Origin: Opacimonas sp002292215
GTDB taxonomy: Bacteria; Pseudomonadota; Gammaproteobacteria; Enterobacterales; Alteromonadaceae
Reading direction: 5' to 3'
DNA length: 64,000 bases
Assembly: GCA_943846745.1 (NCBI GenBank)
Contig: OX044360.1
Location: forward strand, 1,798,001-1,862,000
Shown here: positions 60,201-64,000 of the stretch, piece by piece
How the letters are laid out: every line of letters begins with the position of its first letter
How positions within the stretch are numbered: position 1 is the stretch's first letter
Made by a program: the position numbers and the translations under genes
The notes under the pieces: model-generated
What the model was told of the DNA's origin: nothing
The model's input: the letters and a program-made list of their open reading frames with translations, nothing else
The model's database searches: none

Positions 60201-61289
60201 ATGAAAAAGTTTTTAACTTCAGCATCTGTAATATTATCTTCGCTATTAGTTGCTAATGTCGCGCACGCATCTCGTGATTATATAAACGTTGTCGGGTCGT
60301 CTACGGTCTATCCATTTTCAACAGTTGTGGCTGAGCGTTTTGGCAAGTCCACACAATTTAAAACCCCTAAAGTAGAATCCACTGGCTCAGGCGGTGGATT
60401 AAAATTATTTTGCCAGGGCGTTGGAGTTCAATTCCCTGATATCACTAACGCTTCTCGTCGAATCAAACCATCTGAACTACAATTATGTGCCGAGAACGGT
60501 GTTACTGGTGTGGTTGAAGTGTTAATTGGCTTTGATGGTATTGTCATTGGTAATTCTAATCAAGCTGAGCAAATGACCATTTCACTTAAAGAGTTATTTT
60601 TAGCTTTGGGTAAAGAAGTGCCTAACCCAGATGGCACGCAAACCTTAGTAACCAATCCTTATCAAACTTGGAATGAAATCAATCCTAGTCTGCCAAAGTA
60701 TAAAATTGAAGTCCTTGGCCCACCACCGACTTCAGGTACGCGTGATGCATTTTCTGAATTAGCCTTAGAAGGTGGTTGTAAAAAAATCGACTGGATAGCC
60801 GATATTAGCAATCAATCTAAAGCGGCAGGCAAAGCAGGTGATGCAGCATTATCCAAAGACCTTAAGCATAAATTCAAATCAATCTGTCACAGTGTCCGTG
60901 ATGATGGTGCATTTATTGAAGCCGGTGAAAACGACAATTTGATCGTACAAAAATTAAATGCGAATCCCAATGCGTTTGGCATATTTGGTTTTAGTTTCCT
61001 AGACCAAAACTCAGATACAATTCAAGGCACTAAAATTAACAGCTTTGAACCGAGTTTCGACAATATTGCTGATGGTTCTTACCCTGTTTCACGTCCATTA
61101 TATTTCTATGTGAAAAAAGACCATGTAGGTGTGGTACCAGGTATTGAAGAGTTTCTTGCTGAATTTATTAGTAATAAAGCGTCTGGTCAGGAAGGTTACT
61201 TGGCTGACAAAGGCATGATCCCTTTAAGCGACGATCTGCGTAAGCAAGTCAAAGCTGATGTGCAGTCTTTAACTCCAATAAAGCTTTAA
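60201..61289 (+). CDS. pstS: Phosphate ABC transporter substrate-binding protein
   Basis: A 362-residue periplasmic protein. A signal peptide (1-24, ending AHAS) is followed by the phosphate loop VVGSSTVYPFSTVVAE, then GSGGGLKLFCQG, GFDGIVIGNSN and the second phosphate loop PPTSGTRDAF. ATG 60201 gives the proper signal; the longest frame starts five residues earlier. It is the first gene of pstSCA behind a Pho box. It delivers phosphate to PstC/PstA. Confidence 0.95.
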   Translation: MKKFLTSASVILSSLLVANVAHASRDYINVVGSSTVYPFSTVVAERFGKSTQFKTPKVESTGSGGGLKLFCQGVGVQFPDITNASRRIKPSELQLCAENGVTGVVEVLIGFDGIVIGNSNQAEQMTISLKELFLALGKEVPNPDGTQTLVTNPYQTWNEINPSLPKYKIEVLGPPPTSGTRDAFSELALEGGCKKIDWIADISNQSKAAGKAGDAALSKDLKHKFKSICHSVRDDGAFIEAGENDNLIVQKLNANPNAFGIFGFSFLDQNSDTIQGTKINSFEPSFDNIADGSYPVSRPLYFYVKKDHVGVVPGIEEFLAEFISNKASGQEGYLADKGMIPLSDDLRKQVKADVQSLTPIKL

Positions 61290-61312
61290 CTGCGCACAGC
61301 GATAGAGGCAAT

Positions 61313-62701
61313 ATGAATACATCAATGTTATTAATCCTCGCCTTGTTGTTAATGGCGATGGCTTTTACTTTGGGTCGCAAGCGCTCTATCGCTGTTGCCG
61401 GTGGTAGCCAAGGGATACGCAATCTTAATTCTTTACCTGGCTATTATGGCACCCTATCAGCATTGTGGTGCGGTATCCCTAGCATTTTAATACTCGTGGT
61501 ATGGGTACTATTTGATGATTACATTATCCAACAAGTTATCATCCAAGAATTGCCCTCCAGCACACAAGCATTGTCTGAATCAGAGTTAGGTTTGTTGCTC
61601 AATACCGTGAGTAACATGGCAATAAATGATACTTCTACGTTATCAGCCGAACCTTACATCATTGCAGCAGCCGAGCGTTTAAATGGCTTACAACATATTA
61701 GCCAAATGGCACTGACAGTCGTCTTTATTTGTGTTGCTATGGGCCTAAGTTTGTTTTCATGGATGCGAGTAAGTCCTGATCTGAAAGCGCGAGTTAAAGT
61801 CGAGAATGTATTTAAAATTGCATTGTTGATGTGTGCCAGCATTGCTGTCTTTACTACCGCAGGGATTGTATTTTCAGTCATATTTGAATCGATAAAATTC
61901 TTTCAAAGTGTGCCCTTTTTTGACTTCATTTTTGGCCTTCAGTGGAGTCCTCAAATGGCTATTCGAGAAGGTCAAATTGGTGGTTCAGGTGCGTTTGGCT
62001 CTGTGCCATTATTTGCTGGCACCATGTTGATATCTGCTATTGCGATGATTATTGCAGTCCCAGCTGGGTTAATGGCTGCGATTTATTTGTCTGAATACGC
62101 CTCTCCCAAAGTCAGAACGTTCGTTAAGCCTGCACTAGAGGTATTAGCAGGCGTGCCAACAGTAGTGTATGGATTTTTTGCAGCACTCACCGTTGCTCCT
62201 TACTTACGTGAAACCGGCAGTATGTTTGGTTTGAGTGTATCTTCAGAAAGTGCATTAGCAGCCGGCTTAGTCATGGGCGTAATGATTATTCCGTTTGTGT
62301 CATCTCTATCAGATGATGTTATTAATGCGGTACCTCAGTCCTTGAGAGATGGCTCGTTTGGTCTAGGCGCCACACATTCTGAAACCATTAAACAAGTGAT
62401 AATCCCAGCTGCATTACCAGGCATTGTCGGCGGTATTTTGCTTGCTGTTTCACGCGCCATTGGCGAAACCATGATCGTGGTAATGGCAGCAGGGCTAGCA
62501 GCCAATCTTACAGCCAATCCTATGGAGTCGGTGACTACTGTGACAGTACAAATTGTGACGTTATTAGTCGGCGATCAAGAATTTAATAGCCCTAAAACTC
62601 TGTCAGCATTTGCCCTTGGACTGATGTTGTTTGTGATCACCTTGATCCTCAATAGTGTCGCCTTAATGGTAGTCAAAAAATATCGTGAGCAGTACGAGTA
62701 A
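61313..62701 (+). CDS. pstC: Phosphate ABC transporter permease PstC, long variant
   Basis: A 462-residue permease, much longer than the roughly 320-residue E. coli PstC. The extra length is N-terminal: two additional membrane segments (residues 1-18 and 45-70) flank a NLNSLPGYYGTLSALWCG block, followed by a periplasmic loop. The C-terminal two thirds carry the transport fold with the EAA loop SLRDGSFGLGATHSETIKQV, where the ATPase PstB docks. It is the second gene of the operon, 23 bases after pstS. Confidence 0.94.
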   Translation: MNTSMLLILALLLMAMAFTLGRKRSIAVAGGSQGIRNLNSLPGYYGTLSALWCGIPSILILVVWVLFDDYIIQQVIIQELPSSTQALSESELGLLLNTVSNMAINDTSTLSAEPYIIAAAERLNGLQHISQMALTVVFICVAMGLSLFSWMRVSPDLKARVKVENVFKIALLMCASIAVFTTAGIVFSVIFESIKFFQSVPFFDFIFGLQWSPQMAIREGQIGGSGAFGSVPLFAGTMLISAIAMIIAVPAGLMAAIYLSEYASPKVRTFVKPALEVLAGVPTVVYGFFAALTVAPYLRETGSMFGLSVSSESALAAGLVMGVMIIPFVSSLSDDVINAVPQSLRDGSFGLGATHSETIKQVIIPAALPGIVGGILLAVSRAIGETMIVVMAAGLAANLTANPMESVTTVTVQIVTLLVGDQEFNSPKTLSAFALGLMLFVITLILNSVALMVVKKYREQYE

Positions 62702-62703
62702 TA

Positions 62704-64000
62704 ATGATGAAAAACGAATCTATACAAAATAAAGACGGCGCGGCGAAACCTAGCACAATTGACTTAGTTAATAAAAATCTCGCCAAGCGTTATCGCGCCG
62801 AAAAACGCTTTAAAGCTTATGGAGTTGCAGCGATCCTGTTTGGTTTAGCATGTTTGGTGATATTGTTTACGGATATTATTGGCAAAGGTCATTCTGCTTT
62901 TTTACAAACCTATGTGTATGTAGAAGTAAATTATGATGCTGATGCGTTAGACATTAGCAATGTGAATGATCCTCAGCAATTAGCAATAGCCGATTACTCA
63001 GCAATCGTCAAAAGCGCATTGCGTGAGCAATTTACCGATGCAAAAAGCCGTAAGCAACGCCGTAACCTGTATGGCTTAGTCAGTAATGGCGCTAGCTTCA
63101 CCTTACGCGAATCATTAGAAAACAACCCCGCGTTATTGAATCAAACAGTGGGATTATGGTTGTTAGCCGACGATGACATCGATACTTATTATAAAAGCCG
63201 CGGTGATAACAAAGACGATGCCTTTGTCGGTCGATTAAATCCCCAGCAAGTTGCATGGGTAGAAACATGGATTGACAAGCAACAAATTAAAAAGCGTTTC
63301 AACACCACATTTTTCACTTCTGGTGATTCACGTGAACCTGAGCAAGCTGGTATTTTGGGTGCAATGGCGGGTTCGTTGTTCACTTTATTGGTGACGATTG
63401 CGCTGTCGTTTCCTATTGGTGTTGCTGCCGCTGTTTATTTGGAAGAGTACGCACCAAAAAATAGAATCACCGACTTTATAGAAGTGAACATTAATAACCT
63501 AGCTGCTGTGCCATCAATCATATTTGGTTTGCTCGGTTTAGCTATTTTTATTGGCTACTTTGAGATGCACCGCTCCATTCCCTTGGTTGGTGGTTTAGTA
63601 TTGTCCTTAATGACTCTACCGACTATTATTATTTCAAGCCGTGCCGCTATTAAGTCAGTACCGCCGTCAATACGCGATGCAGCACTTGGCTTAGGCGCAT
63701 CTAAGATGCAAGTTATTTTACACCATGTTTTACCCCTTGCGATGCCAGGTATGTTAACCGGAGCAATTATTGGGTTTGCACAAGCCTTGGGTGAAACAGC
63801 TCCGTTGTTAATGATTGGTATGGTGGCGTTTATCGTGGATATTCCAGGCGGAGTATCAGATCCAGCAACAGCCTTGCCGGTCCAGATTTTCTTGTGGTCA
63901 GACAGCCCTGAACGCGCATTTGTAGAGCGTACTTCAGCGGCAATTATGGTGCTGTTAGCGTTTCTTATAACTATGAACACAGCAGCAATATGGCTACGTA
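62704..64000 (+). CDS. pstA: Phosphate ABC transporter permease PstA, long variant, 3' end missing
   Basis: The gene starts at ATG 62704 (or 62707) 2 bases after pstC and is still open at the window edge, giving 432 codons. After the first membrane segment (about 41-60) a periplasmic insertion of about 150 residues (62-214) precedes the transport domain, which begins GILGAMAGSLFTLLVTIALS and holds the EAA loop SIRDAALGLGASKMQVILHH. E. coli PstA has about 296 residues and lacks the insertion. pstB and phoU presumably follow outside the window. Confidence 0.93.
   Translation, partial: MMKNESIQNKDGAAKPSTIDLVNKNLAKRYRAEKRFKAYGVAAILFGLACLVILFTDIIGKGHSAFLQTYVYVEVNYDADALDISNVNDPQQLAIADYSAIVKSALREQFTDAKSRKQRRNLYGLVSNGASFTLRESLENNPALLNQTVGLWLLADDDIDTYYKSRGDNKDDAFVGRLNPQQVAWVETWIDKQQIKKRFNTTFFTSGDSREPEQAGILGAMAGSLFTLLVTIALSFPIGVAAAVYLEEYAPKNRITDFIEVNINNLAAVPSIIFGLLGLAIFIGYFEMHRSIPLVGGLVLSLMTLPTIIISSRAAIKSVPPSIRDAALGLGASKMQVILHHVLPLAMPGMLTGAIIGFAQALGETAPLLMIGMVAFIVDIPGGVSDPATALPVQIFLWSDSPERAFVERTSAAIMVLLAFLITMNTAAIWLR

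Noticed and set aside
1..64000. CRISPR arrays, tRNA or rRNA genes, insertion sequences, prophage genes
   Set aside because: Read through both strands for repeats with regular spacing, tRNA-like cloverleaf ends and transposase or integrase motifs; none was recognised.

Overview
The window looks like chromosome of a marine, polysaccharide-degrading gammaproteobacterium of the Alteromonadales, probably Alteromonadaceae (Glaciecola/Paraglaciecola-like). This is judged from the gene content (PL17 alginate lyase, GH16 laminarinase-type lipoprotein, large TonB-dependent receptor, multi-subunit Mrp antiporter, long PstC/PstA variants) and a moderate-to-low GC content judged by eye. No rRNA, tRNA, IS element, phage or CRISPR array was seen.

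Layout. 0-0.9 kb: start of a GH16 lipoprotein gene (runs off the left edge) behind two LacI-type operators. 0.9-5.5 kb: gnd, a broken AlkC-like DNA alkylation repair gene, azoR and a membrane diguanylate cyclase. 5.5-8.1 kb: arsenic operon arsR-arsC-arsH-acr3. 8.3-21.1 kb: an accessory block with a GMC alcohol dehydrogenase, an AraC-type regulator and a seven-gene operon (alkyl-DHAP-synthase-like flavoprotein, GlpD, FGGY kinase, DUF3604 protein, two parvulin-like proteins, HupE/UreJ protein). 21.1-26.8 kb: DUF3820 and DUF1456 genes, a MacAB-like ABC exporter and a CaxA-type Ca/Na antiporter. 26.8-37.4 kb: glmS with a DeoR regulator, glmU, the operon speA-alkA-ogt-eamA, a response regulator with a dead GGDEF domain, a bicupin and a small hypothetical. 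37.6-45.2 kb: a ten-gene Mrp-type cation/proton antiporter operon with three proton-pump-like subunits. 45.4-53.7 kb: a uronate/mannitol catabolic operon (uxuA, ManA-like, UxuB/MtlK-like, an internally deleted Nramp-like permease) divergent from a TonB-dependent receptor, with UxuR-type palindromes. 53.7-60.1 kb: rhomboid protease, cbpA, a small helical protein, PL17 oligoalginate lyase, a frameshifted DUF2789 gene and a zinc alcohol dehydrogenase. 60.1-64 kb: Pho box and pstS-pstC-pstA (pstA runs off the right edge).

The strongest candidate for an undescribed system is the 8.3-21.1 kb block. The GMC gene and the large operon share a 44-nt upstream element (37/44 identical) that also abuts the AraC gene start, so the three units probably form one regulon. 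The enzyme set (glycerol-type kinase, glycerol-3-phosphate dehydrogenase, alkyl-DHAP synthase homologue, fatty-alcohol-type GMC dehydrogenase) fits uptake and breakdown of alkylglycerols (ether lipids), with the alkyl-DHAP synthase working in the cleavage direction. This is inference from gene content.

Three genes carry lesions: the AlkC-like gene (deletion plus frameshift), the Nramp-like gene (in-frame loss of the middle) and the DUF2789 gene (one-base frameshift). Coding starts were moved from the longest ORF where a ribosome binding site or family alignment supported it, and each entry says so.
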